Below are positions 8,514 to 16,520 of a stretch of 16,844 bases of DNA, in pieces. How positions within the stretch are numbered: position 1 is the stretch's first letter; each line of letters begins with the position of its first letter. Source of the stretch: Bacteroidales bacterium UBA4243 (lineage in GTDB: Bacteria > Bacteroidota > Bacteroidia > Bacteroidales > F082); contig DGXB01000006.1 in the NCBI GenBank assembly GCA_002396205.1, positions 1-16,844 on the forward strand, in the 5' to 3' direction. A program made the translations under genes and the position numbers. The notes beneath the pieces were generated by a model. It saw only the letters and a list, made by a program, of their open reading frames with translations. It was not told the DNA's origin and made no database searches.

Positions 8514-11500
8514 ATGGAAAACAACGGCAACTTCAAGGTTTATCAGGCCTCGGCAGGGGCAGGAAAGACCTTTACGCTCATCAAGGAATACCTGAAACTC
8601 TGCCTCAAAAACGAGGCTTCGGTCGGCAATTTCAGGAACATCCTCGCCATTACTTTTACCAATGCCGCAGCCAACGAGATGAAGGCGAAAATCGTCAACG
8701 CACTGCGCGAAATCATCAATAGCGAGGCTGTCGACCCTCACTCGATGGAAGCCGTCTTGATTGACGAACTCGGCATCAGCGACGAGGAACTGAAACGCAA
8801 CGCGCAACGCCTGATGACTTGTATCATCCACGATTACAGCTGTTTTTGCGTGAGCACCATCGACGCATTCGTGCAGAAGCTCTCGCGAAGTTTCGCCCAT
8901 GACTTGGGCCTGCCTACCCAATATGCCGTCAGCATCGACACCGACGAGGTGGCCGAGACCATCACCGAGAACTTGGGACTGAGAATCAGCGACAAAGACG
9001 ATTACCTGACCCGACTTTTGGTCGACTTCAGCAACAACCAGTTCGACAACCAACGTTCCACTGCCATCGAAACCCAACTCTCCGATTTCATCAAGAAGCT
9101 GATGACGGAGAAAGCCTATCAGAAAGACGAGGACAACGGCATCAAGAACCCTGTCCAATATAGGCAAACACTTGATTTCCTGAATGCTAAGACAAGTCAT
9201 TTTGAGCCTGAATTGAAGACCTTGCTCGATGATTACAAGCGCATTGAGACGCAATACAACCTCTTGGATGTGCATTATTCATACGGCAAGAATGGCTTTG
9301 TGGCTTACCTTCGTAAACTTGGCAATTCGACATATGAGCAACCTAATTCACGCTTCCTTACGGTGCTCGAGAAACGGAATTGTTTCTCGAAAGAGGCTGA
9401 GAAACAGATTGGTAAGCCTCAAATCGAGATCATTAACGCTGCGTTGTTGCCTGTTTTGGATGCTATCAAGGCCTTGGTTGGCGACGAATTAGGTAAGTTC
9501 CTGTTCTACAGGTCACAACGTGATTTGCTATACCTTTATGCCTTACGCAGCCAAATACGGTTGGAGTTCGACCAAATGGCCGCCGACGACGAGGTGGTGC
9601 ACATCTCGGAGTTCAACAAGCTGCTCAACACGGTGATGGGCGATTTTTCGGTTCCCTTTGTTTATGAGCGCATTGGCGAACGCTATCGCCATGTGTTTGT
9701 CGACGAGTTCCAAGACACCTCCATCTTGCAATGGCAAAACCTCTTGCCCCTGATTGACAATGGATTGGCGGCTGGCAAGATGAGCATGGTGGTGGGCGAT
9801 GGCAAACAATCGATCTATCGTTTCCGTAACGGCGAGGTAGAACAGATTGTCCGCCTGCCCGAGATTTACGCCCTCCCCAACGACGAACGCCAACCCGCTT
9901 TCTTGCACTATGAGCAAAACCTGAAGGACAATTTCTCTTTCACCAATTTGGGCACCAACTACCGCTCGTTTGCCGAGGTGGTCGACTTCAACAATGCCTT
10001 TTTCGAAATGGCCTATAAGGTGCTTTCGCCCGAGTCGCAGAAAGTCTATGTGTCGCAAAAGCCAGGCACAGATGAAGGCGTGCGCATCCATCAGGAGAAG
10101 AACAAGACCGACAAAGGCTTGGTGCAAGTGGAGCTTTACGATGCTGAAAACCAGCCGGATTATTGTTTCGGTAGGGTAGAGGCCGTCATCCGTGAGCTTG
10201 TGGAAAACCATGGCTACCGTTTTGCGGACATCACCTTGCTCACGCGAAAGTCAGACTATGGCGCGGAAATGGCGAACTATTTGAACGACAAGGGAATACC
10301 AGTCATTTCGCAAGTATCCATTTTGCTGAAGTCGTCGGATAAGGTCCAACTGTTGGTCAACACGTTGCGTTACTTGATGTTTGACGACAACGAAGCCAAT
10401 ATTGCCAACGTGCTGTATTTCTGGATGCTGACGCAAACTCATGGCTTTGAAGGCGATGTCAGCTCTTGCTTCAACGAGGTGAAAGCCATTGCTGATGGTG
10501 AAGTCGCCATCGAAACGGTGATGGGCATTGGCGAGCCGGGTGTGTTGCGAAAAGCGCTGTCGAAGGCCACATGCCTTTATGACCTTTGTGCTGCGTTACT
10601 TCGCATTTTCCGGTTCGACGGCATTCGCGACTCCTTTATCAATTACTTCATGGAGGAGGTGCTCAGATGGCAGTCGGGACCGAAGGAGGGCATCGTCGAG
10701 TTCCTTTCGTTTTGGGACAAGAAACAGGATGTGCTTGCCGTGAAGTCGGTGAGTGGCAACGCGGTGAATATCATGACGATACATAAGTCGAAAGGCTTGG
10801 AGTTTCCCGTGGTCATCTATCCCGAAGCCATCACTGATTTGGACGAGAAGCTGAATCCCAGTAAGTCGCCCGAGGAATGGCTGCGGCCACAAGACTTGGG
10901 ATTTGAGGCTATACCTAATTTGGAAAAGGTGTTGTTCAAGATGGACAAGAACGCCGAGAACATGGGCGATTTGGCATTGCAAGAAGTTGAAAAAGAGCGC
11001 GAAAGCAATCGCTTGGACAATCTCAACTTGCTTTATGTAGCCTTTACGCGAGCCGTGCAACGTCTCTATGTCATCGCCAAGCAAGGCAAGGCCGACAAGC
11101 CCAACCTCATTCGTGATTTCCTTGCCGACCTGGGCGACCATCAGTTGGATGTGGAGGAGGCTCTTGTCTATCGTTTCGGCAGCCCCGATTTCCGCAACCC
11201 GAAAGAGGAAAAGGCAAAGATGGATGCCGTTTCGTTGACGGATTCGGTCTCGACGGATTGGCTTCAACGGATTTCCGTTGATGCCGACCCGATGCAGCTG
11301 TGGCGTTCGGCGAGCGACCGCTTGCAACCCCGCGAGTGGGGCGAGTTGGTGCACGAGATCCTGTCGAAGATTCGTTTCGAGGCCGATATGGAAACGGTTT
11401 TGTCGCCCTATCTCTCCAACGGCACCATCGACGAAGAGACAGCTTCGTGGATACGCGAAATGTTCATGCAGATGTCTCGCCATCCATTGATTGGCAGGGC

Positions 11501-11774
11501 TTTTGCGCCTCAAGCCAAAATCAAGACGGAATCAGAAATCCTATATCATGGCGAAGTGCTGCGCCTCGACCGCTACGCAGAGCTTCCCGATGCCATTTAT
11601 CTCATTGATTACAAGACGGGTAAGAAAGAAAACGCACACCAAGCCCAGGTGCAACGTTATTCTGCCGCATTGCGCGAAATGACGCAAAAGGTGATAAGGG
11701 CTTTTTTGGTGTATTTGTCGGATTCGGGTCTCAATGTGGAGGCTGTCCCTTGTCAGGTCAGTGTTGAACGATGA
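8514..11774 (+). CDS. AddA/RecB-like UvrD-family helicase-nuclease
   Basis: A 1086-residue cytosolic ATP-dependent double-strand-break processing enzyme of the AddA/RecB type. Superfamily 1A helicase motifs appear in order: Walker A ASAGAGKT (12-19), motif Ia TFTNAAANEM (48-57), motif II VDEFQDTS (396-403), motif III GDGKQSIYRFR (about 428-438), NYRS (about 482), motif V TIHKSKGLEFPVV (about 755-767) and motif VI LLYVAFTRA (about 839-847). A RecB-type nuclease domain ends the protein: WGELVHEIL with H947, D1019, and LIDYKTGK with D1032 and K1034, so both activities look intact. AddA normally works with AddB, and no AddB gene flanks it here: tamB is upstream and a convergent protease gene downstream. 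It starts 2 bp after the tamB stop, so co-transcription and translational coupling are likely. The 3' end overlaps the convergent gene by 17 bp. AddA is the best fit within Bacteroidetes; RecB is the alternative. Confidence 0.9.
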   Translation: MENNGNFKVYQASAGAGKTFTLIKEYLKLCLKNEASVGNFRNILAITFTNAAANEMKAKIVNALREIINSEAVDPHSMEAVLIDELGISDEELKRNAQRLMTCIIHDYSCFCVSTIDAFVQKLSRSFAHDLGLPTQYAVSIDTDEVAETITENLGLRISDKDDYLTRLLVDFSNNQFDNQRSTAIETQLSDFIKKLMTEKAYQKDEDNGIKNPVQYRQTLDFLNAKTSHFEPELKTLLDDYKRIETQYNLLDVHYSYGKNGFVAYLRKLGNSTYEQPNSRFLTVLEKRNCFSKEAEKQIGKPQIEIINAALLPVLDAIKALVGDELGKFLFYRSQRDLLYLYALRSQIRLEFDQMAADDEVVHISEFNKLLNTVMGDFSVPFVYERIGERYRHVFVDEFQDTSILQWQNLLPLIDNGLAAGKMSMVVGDGKQSIYRFRNGEVEQIVRLPEIYALPNDERQPAFLHYEQNLKDNFSFTNLGTNYRSFAEVVDFNNAFFEMAYKVLSPESQKVYVSQKPGTDEGVRIHQEKNKTDKGLVQVELYDAENQPDYCFGRVEAVIRELVENHGYRFADITLLTRKSDYGAEMANYLNDKGIPVISQVSILLKSSDKVQLLVNTLRYLMFDDNEANIANVLYFWMLTQTHGFEGDVSSCFNEVKAIADGEVAIETVMGIGEPGVLRKALSKATCLYDLCAALLRIFRFDGIRDSFINYFMEEVLRWQSGPKEGIVEFLSFWDKKQDVLAVKSVSGNAVNIMTIHKSKGLEFPVVIYPEAITDLDEKLNPSKSPEEWLRPQDLGFEAIPNLEKVLFKMDKNAENMGDLALQEVEKERESNRLDNLNLLYVAFTRAVQRLYVIAKQGKADKPNLIRDFLADLGDHQLDVEEALVYRFGSPDFRNPKEEKAKMDAVSLTDSVSTDWLQRISVDADPMQLWRSASDRLQPREWGELVHEILSKIRFEADMETVLSPYLSNGTIDEETASWIREMFMQMSRHPLIGRAFAPQAKIKTESEILYHGEVLRLDRYAELPDAIYLIDYKTGKKENAHQAQVQRYSAALREMTQKVIRAFLVYLSDSGLNVEAVPCQVSVER

Positions 11775-14700
11775 GTTTTGCGTAATATCGATTGTTAAGA
11801 GCCCTTACCATTACGATGTAAACCCCTTCTTCAAACTTGCTGACATCCAAGGCTAAGTTTTTCCGTTGGCCGCTAATTTGTTTGAGTGGTTGTCCTAACG
11901 TATTGAAAATCAAAACCTCATCGATGTTTTTCTTGTAGATGTTCACAATGTCGTTCGCAGGGTTTGGAAACATAAACATGTCGTCGTTCAAGTCTCCTTC
12001 GACTTTGACCATGATTTGCTTTGTGGCATTGCATCCATTCACCATGGTTCCAGTGACGCTGTAATAATTGTCTTTTTCTGGATATAAAACGATGCTTGCC
12101 GTGGTGTCACCTGTCGACCAGAGATAGGTGTCGGCTCCTGAGGCACTCAATGTGATAGGTTGACCGATGAATACTGTGGTGTCGTTAGTGCATTGTAATG
12201 ACGGGCGCGGATTGACCTTAAGATCCAAGTAATAGCGTTTCGTACAATAGAACTCCTTGTAATAATGCCCTGATTCTGCCAAATGCGTTCCGAAGAAATT
12301 GATACTATCGCCTTCGCAGATGTTTTTTTCAATGTAAATGTCAGTCACGGGTTTGACGGTGAGGTTGAGTCGATAGCCTATGCAATCGATAGTGTCGAAG
12401 TAAACCCCTGTTTCATAAAGAAGTGTGCCATGAAAATCATAGGCTTCGCCCTCGCATATCGTGTCAGTTACAGGAGGAGATTCAATTAGGAGTGTCATGT
12501 TGAGGATGACCAAACTGTCGTATTGCGGCCCTGGGTATAGGAAGGTGTATGTGCCAGCCTGAGGGATGAAAATGCTGTCGTAATAATAAGGTGAGTTTTC
12601 GCAGAAGTCAAGGTCGATGGTGTGGCTGACGGTATTGGATTCGTAGGCACCCATGTCGGGACTCAAGTGCTTGATACGTGGATTTCCAGCCAAGTCGGTA
12701 TCAGGTTGTTGCGCAATGCCAACACCCCGGTCAATGCAGACGCTGTGCGATTGCAGCCTCCAGTCGCCGCCATGGCCTTCGCCGCCTGCATCTATATCGG
12801 CGTCAATGAACCTGACGTGGCATTCTGGCGATTCACCATCGTTTTCGGCTGCCAGTTTGATGTTCGCTGACGATGTCGAACTGTCGTCTTGCACAGCGCA
12901 ATGGTCATGGTTCATTCCAGGCCCAATTTGCTCGTATTCGCCTTGGCTGACATTGCCCCAAATGATACAATTCCTGATTTCGTGCGGCACCGCTTCGGAA
13001 TGGTAAACGCCTCCGTAGTTTTCCGAACCTTCGTTTTTTACGATGGTGCAGTTGATCAAATTGGATTCTCCGTGGCAAGCTCCACCGTTTGTTGCGGTGT
13101 TGTTGCTAAACAAGCAACTCCAATACGATGATTTTGAACGGTTGCAATAAGCTCCGCCACCGTTTAGAGCCGAATTGTGGCTGATGGTACAATTGATGAA
13201 TTGGCTCGGTGTGGTGTTTCCAATGCTATGGATTCCTCCTCCGTTGTGCGAGGCAATATTGTCGTGAATGTTGCAACGGATGAATGTAGTGCTCCCAATG
13301 TCGTGAATGGCACCTCCGTTCTTGGCTTGGTTGTCAAAAAAATCGCAGTCAACGAATTGAATGTCGATGCTATTGAGCGACGATGTTATTCCACCTCCAT
13401 TTTGGACGGCACTATTGTGGCAAATCTTGCAATTGCTGACGGTTGCATGACTGGAAAGTGACATTCCTGCTCCTTCTTTTGAAATCCCGTTTTGGATGGT
13501 GAAGCCGTCGATGACGATACAGTCGCTGTCGGCATTCGCCAGCACACTGATCACCCTTTGGCGATGATTGCCATCGAGGATGCTGGGATGACTCTCGAAG
13601 TCGCGGAGCGAGAGGTCGTAGTCAAAAGGTTCGTCGCCTTTGAAGCCTCCATGCAGCTTGCTATTGCCCATCAGCCAGAAGGCATATTCGTTAATGGAAT
13701 CACCCTTGTAGGTGCCTTCCTTGACCCAGATGACACCATTGTCGAAATGCGATTTGAACAAGGCTCCTTGCAAATCGTTGGTTGAATTGCTCCACGAAGA
13801 ACCGTCGCCAGTACCGTTGGGCGATACATAAATGATGTTGTGCTCGTCGCAATGGATAGGGATGTTGCCAATAGGCAGGATGTTGTGGATGATGGCCTGC
13901 TGCGACGTGAACCCCGAGGGGTTGTCAAGGGTGTAAAAGCCATCGGCAACGCCATCCCATCCGAAATTGAAGTGGAACAGCCCGTTTGTGTCGTAACCGT
14001 CACAAATGAAAGCATGTCCGCCCAACGACGACATGCCGCGAAAGTACACGGGGAGTTGCTTGTCGAGTTCTCGCTTGATGATTTCTTGCCAAGTTTCATC
14101 GTCATAATAACTCCTATAAATCAATGTAGCCGTGGGAAAGCCAAAATATTGCCTAAAGGCATTGTTTGCAGCGGTGAACGAAGAATTGCTTTGATGGGCA
14201 CCGTAATTCATCATAACTGCGATGCCACAATGGCTAATTAGTTGAGCGACAGCTGGATTGCCTTCGTGTAGTGTGTCACACATGCCATTCCAGTCGTACA
14301 TTGTCTCTCCGAAGTTGGCGCTCAATGTTCCATAGGGAGGGCAGTCGTAGGTTAGTTCTCCAAAGCCTTTCATGGGATACTTATGGTAATAAAGTATTTG
14401 AGCCATGGCAACGGCCACACAACCTGCCGAGACATGACCGCAAGGACCGACGCTGTCCAAAGGACAGGCCTCGTTGTGGAAACAACCTTGACCCCAAACG
14501 GAAGTGAGCAGAGGCGCAACTTCACGATTCGTTTTTGCGGCTTTTGGTTTCTCATCGGGATGCTCAGCCAAATAGTCAGTCCTATCATTATAATGGTGTA
14601 TCCAATAGGCAATGTGTTCGGGCATGTTTTCAATTTTCGGCAAATCCGAACGCAAAGAGTAGGCAAGCACTTCGTCCATCGCCGAAACGATGACGAAACC

Positions 14701-14910
14701 TTTTGGTTCCACCGAAAACACGAATAGGTTGGTTTGCCCTGTTAGATGGCTTTTGATTTCTTCCGACAACGTCAATGTGGCTTCACCTTGCTTCGTGTTC
14801 TGCGTAATGAAGCTTTCGGCAGTGGTCACGGCTTTGTTGGCTCCGATTCGCATTTGTGCTTGGAGTTGGATCGAGACGAAGAGCATCGCTATGACGAAAG
14901 CCTTTTTCAT
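11758..14910 (-). CDS. Secreted C10 (streptopain-like) cysteine protease fused to beta-helix, repeats and T9SS sorting domain
   Basis: A 1050-residue multidomain surface protein. Signal peptide about 1-18 (LQA-Q). A Spi/streptopain-type propeptide covers about 25-125 (AESFITQN...GFVIVSAMDEVLAYS). The peptidase C10 domain spans about 130-348, with catalytic Cys164 in SAGCVAVAMAQILYYHKYP, His299 in GGHAFICDGYD, and FNFGWDGVADGFY; all key streptopain/SpeB positions are intact. From about 358 a right-handed beta-helix begins (YVSPNGTGDGSSW), with seven NGGG/GGA-type coils at 480-660, ending in a GAYES motif at 754-758. Then come Cys-rich CEG repeats (about 769-900), an Ig/PKD-like domain (905-970) and a type A T9SS sorting domain (about 978-1050: FPNPANDIVNIY, IFNTLGQPL, EEGVYIVMV). 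C10 enzymes are self-processing proteases seen in pathogens and gut Bacteroidetes. Target unknown. Monocistronic, with its own strong promoter. Confidence 0.93.
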   Translation of the reverse strand: MKKAFVIAMLFVSIQLQAQMRIGANKAVTTAESFITQNTKQGEATLTLSEEIKSHLTGQTNLFVFSVEPKGFVIVSAMDEVLAYSLRSDLPKIENMPEHIAYWIHHYNDRTDYLAEHPDEKPKAAKTNREVAPLLTSVWGQGCFHNEACPLDSVGPCGHVSAGCVAVAMAQILYYHKYPMKGFGELTYDCPPYGTLSANFGETMYDWNGMCDTLHEGNPAVAQLISHCGIAVMMNYGAHQSNSSFTAANNAFRQYFGFPTATLIYRSYYDDETWQEIIKRELDKQLPVYFRGMSSLGGHAFICDGYDTNGLFHFNFGWDGVADGFYTLDNPSGFTSQQAIIHNILPIGNIPIHCDEHNIIYVSPNGTGDGSSWSNSTNDLQGALFKSHFDNGVIWVKEGTYKGDSINEYAFWLMGNSKLHGGFKGDEPFDYDLSLRDFESHPSILDGNHRQRVISVLANADSDCIVIDGFTIQNGISKEGAGMSLSSHATVSNCKICHNSAVQNGGGITSSLNSIDIQFVDCDFFDNQAKNGGAIHDIGSTTFIRCNIHDNIASHNGGGIHSIGNTTPSQFINCTISHNSALNGGGAYCNRSKSSYWSCLFSNNTATNGGACHGESNLINCTIVKNEGSENYGGVYHSEAVPHEIRNCIIWGNVSQGEYEQIGPGMNHDHCAVQDDSSTSSANIKLAAENDGESPECHVRFIDADIDAGGEGHGGDWRLQSHSVCIDRGVGIAQQPDTDLAGNPRIKHLSPDMGAYESNTVSHTIDLDFCENSPYYYDSIFIPQAGTYTFLYPGPQYDSLVILNMTLLIESPPVTDTICEGEAYDFHGTLLYETGVYFDTIDCIGYRLNLTVKPVTDIYIEKNICEGDSINFFGTHLAESGHYYKEFYCTKRYYLDLKVNPRPSLQCTNDTTVFIGQPITLSASGADTYLWSTGDTTASIVLYPEKDNYYSVTGTMVNGCNATKQIMVKVEGDLNDDMFMFPNPANDIVNIYKKNIDEVLIFNTLGQPLKQISGQRKNLALDVSKFEEGVYIVMVRALNNRYYAKLIVQH

Positions 14911-14935
14911 GCTATTATAAGCAAATTGTGAACTG

Positions 14936-14967
14936 CAAAAATAAGGAAAAAAACCATTTCGGGCAAA
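14936..14967 (-). promoter_or_regulatory. Strong Bacteroidetes-type promoter of the C10 protease gene
   Basis: On the minus strand TTTG (14967-14964) is separated by exactly 20 bp from TATTTTTG (14943-14936). This matches the Bacteroidetes -33/-7 consensus (TTTG, about 19-21 bp, TAnnTTTG). Transcription would begin near 14930, giving a leader of about 20 nt to the ATG at 14910. It is the most complete promoter in the window. Confidence 0.7.
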
Positions 14968-15000
14968 AAAGTCAGCTTAATTTTGAATTTTGCCCCCATA

Positions 15001-15090
15001 GTCCCGAAGGGACGACAGCCGCCAGGGCATAGCCGTAAGCCTATGCCCGAAAACCAACGCTGATAATGGTTAATAGCCGTAAGCCTATGC
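15001..15090. repeat. Palindromic REP-like intergenic repeat element
   Basis: Three parts are visible. GTCCC-GAA-GGGAC at 15001-15013 is a perfect 5-bp hairpin. GGGCATAG (15025-15032) and CTATGCCC (15041-15048) form a perfect 8-bp stem around an 8-nt loop. An 18-bp direct repeat, ATAGCCGTAAGCCTATGC, occurs at 15029-15046 and again at 15073-15090, 44 bp apart; in the second copy the outer stem is eroded. The DNA is far more GC-rich than the adjacent promoter region and lies outside any gene. It looks like a dispersed extragenic palindromic (REP/BIME-type) element. Whether it is multicopy in the genome cannot be seen from one window. Confidence 0.55.
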
Positions 15091-15100
15091 TCCATACAAC

Positions 15101-15130
15101 AAAAAAAACGGCCCCCGAAATCTCGGAGGC
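15101..15130 (-). terminator. Rho-independent terminator of the condensation-fold gene
   Basis: Read on the minus strand: GCCTCCGA (15130-15123), loop GATT, TCGGGGGC (15118-15111), giving an 8-bp stem with one T-G wobble, then CG and eight T residues (15108-15101). The stem begins 6 bp after the stop codon (15137). Confidence 0.85.
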
Positions 15131-15136
15131 TGAATC

Positions 15137-16441
15137 CTACGACTTCAGGTGTGGCACTTCGCTGATGAAGAACTCATCGAAAGAGTGGCTCCCGTTGTCT
15201 TTGAACTCAGTGTCAGGAAACACCTTTTGCAGTTCGTCATATATTGCCCTTACCAATCTGTCACTGTCAAAGGCTTGAGTGAAAACCAGACGGATCGTTC
15301 CACCGAACTCACATCCCATGACCCACACAGGAAAAGAATGGCTTTTGGCGCTTGCCGATACAGAATCCACATAAGGAACGGCCTCTTCTGGAATCTGGAA
15401 TTTACCAGGATAAGAAAAACCATAGGTGTAAGCCCTACGGTCGCCACCGCTCCCGATTTTCCTTGCAATCACAGTCGCGGTTTCGGGTCTGATGGGCAAC
15501 TTCTTCAGTATGTCGACAATCTTGGACAGCCTGGCCACTACTTTAATAGCATTGCCTGGCTGGATTTGCTTAAGCAAAATAGTCCGCAAGTGAGCGGCCG
15601 CATCTGATAGGCTTACTCCGTAAAGTGATGATTCATAGGGGATGGCGAATGCTGACGAGGCATTGCCGCCACTTTCCACGTCGAACACCGGTCTCAAATC
15701 CACAGGGGTATAGCAAACAATGCTGTCGTCGCCACGCACACCATAGAGCGAACTTATTGCCTGTCCGAAGATGGCCTGCAAAGTGGGCACAACCGTGCTA
15801 TGGCTGGCTCTTGCCAGCGAAAGCAGCGCCTCTAGTGGTATGTCTATCTCGTACTGATGTTGAGCGTTTTTGCCCTTGACCGAACCACGTTCGGGCAAGT
15901 GAAAGACGCGTTTTCTTTTAGAGCCGGCATCATCATCAGGCGTTGCGGGGATTTCCCGGGAAAAAAGATCTTCGAAAACCGATGCCGTGTCCGTACACTT
16001 GGCAGCATATTCCTTACATTCAGCACACCCCATCACACGCAAATATTCGACCAACAGTGTCTGCATAAAGCCGTATATACCGCGCAAATCGGCTATGCCG
16101 TGGAATATGTGCATCTGAAAGCTACGTCCCTCATAAGATGCGTAAACCATTAATCCACCCGTATCGGACGTGCCAAGATGTTTCGGACCGTCGGAGGCGG
16201 GATAAATCTTGACAACATCTGGAGAAAGTAAAACAGCTTTGATGGCTCCATTCACGACTACGGGTTGCTGGCGAAAGTTGGTGTGTATGCCAAGTGCAGC
16301 AATCAGCGCTTTCTTCAAGGCTTCGGGTTCAACCGTGTCTTTCATAGTGCATAACAGTTCTAAGACTGTGGTGCTACGACCCCCTCTTCCCCAATAGAAC
16401 AGCTGGTCAGATATTGGTATCTCGCGTAATAATCCTTCCAT
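15137..16441 (-). CDS. Condensation/acyltransferase-fold protein (CoA-dependent acyltransferase superfamily)
   Basis: A 434-residue cytosolic protein with no signal peptide. It has the HxxxD active-site motif of the chloramphenicol-acetyltransferase/NRPS condensation/alcohol-acetyltransferase superfamily (H114-G-I-A-D118, in HIFHGIADLRGIYGF). The layout is typical: an N-terminal 'SDQLFYW' start, the mid-chain TPVDLRPVF segment (245-253) that resembles the PVNxR region of condensation domains, and a late GCEFGGTIRLVFTQAFD strand. No carrier-protein, adenylation or thioesterase domain is attached or adjacent. It probably transfers an acyl group to a hydroxyl or amine, but donor and acceptor are unknown. 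The frame is open to 16495, but that stretch translates through a terminator hairpin, so ATG 16441 was chosen. There is no good promoter box; read-through from ppdK is possible. Confidence 0.72.
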   Translation of the reverse strand: MEGLLREIPISDQLFYWGRGGRSTTVLELLCTMKDTVEPEALKKALIAALGIHTNFRQQPVVVNGAIKAVLLSPDVVKIYPASDGPKHLGTSDTGGLMVYASYEGRSFQMHIFHGIADLRGIYGFMQTLLVEYLRVMGCAECKEYAAKCTDTASVFEDLFSREIPATPDDDAGSKRKRVFHLPERGSVKGKNAQHQYEIDIPLEALLSLARASHSTVVPTLQAIFGQAISSLYGVRGDDSIVCYTPVDLRPVFDVESGGNASSAFAIPYESSLYGVSLSDAAAHLRTILLKQIQPGNAIKVVARLSKIVDILKKLPIRPETATVIARKIGSGGDRRAYTYGFSYPGKFQIPEEAVPYVDSVSASAKSHSFPVWVMGCEFGGTIRLVFTQAFDSDRLVRAIYDELQKVFPDTEFKDNGSHSFDEFFISEVPHLKS

Positions 16442-16458
16442 TCTAAGAAAATACAGAT

Positions 16459-16493
16459 AAAAAATGGGGGAGAGGGTTTTCTGTCTCTCCCCC
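16459..16493 (-). terminator. Rho-independent terminator downstream of ppdK
   Basis: On the minus strand a perfect 9-bp stem, GGGGGAGAG (16493-16485) with CTCTCCCCC (16474-16466), encloses a 10-nt loop and is followed by A and six T residues (16464-16459). It lies 27 bp after the ppdK stop and 17 bp before the ATG of the next gene, so it either separates the two units or attenuates expression of the downstream gene. Confidence 0.88.
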
Positions 16494-16520
16494 ACTAAAA
16501 AAGTTAAAGTTACTTAATGT

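Noticed and set aside
8385..11513. Three antisense frames of 222-305 codons opposite the addA-like gene
   Set aside because: The sense strand carries every helicase and nuclease motif in order; the antisense translations show no domain and no ribosome-binding or promoter context.
15001..15048. Hairpins at 15001-15013 and 15025-15048 as terminators
   Set aside because: No T-tract follows on either strand, and a proper terminator already lies at 15101-15130; a REP-like element fits better.
16442..16495. N-terminal extension of the condensation-fold protein
   Set aside because: These 18 codons translate through the ppdK terminator stem-loop, and similarity to the family begins at the ATG at 16441.
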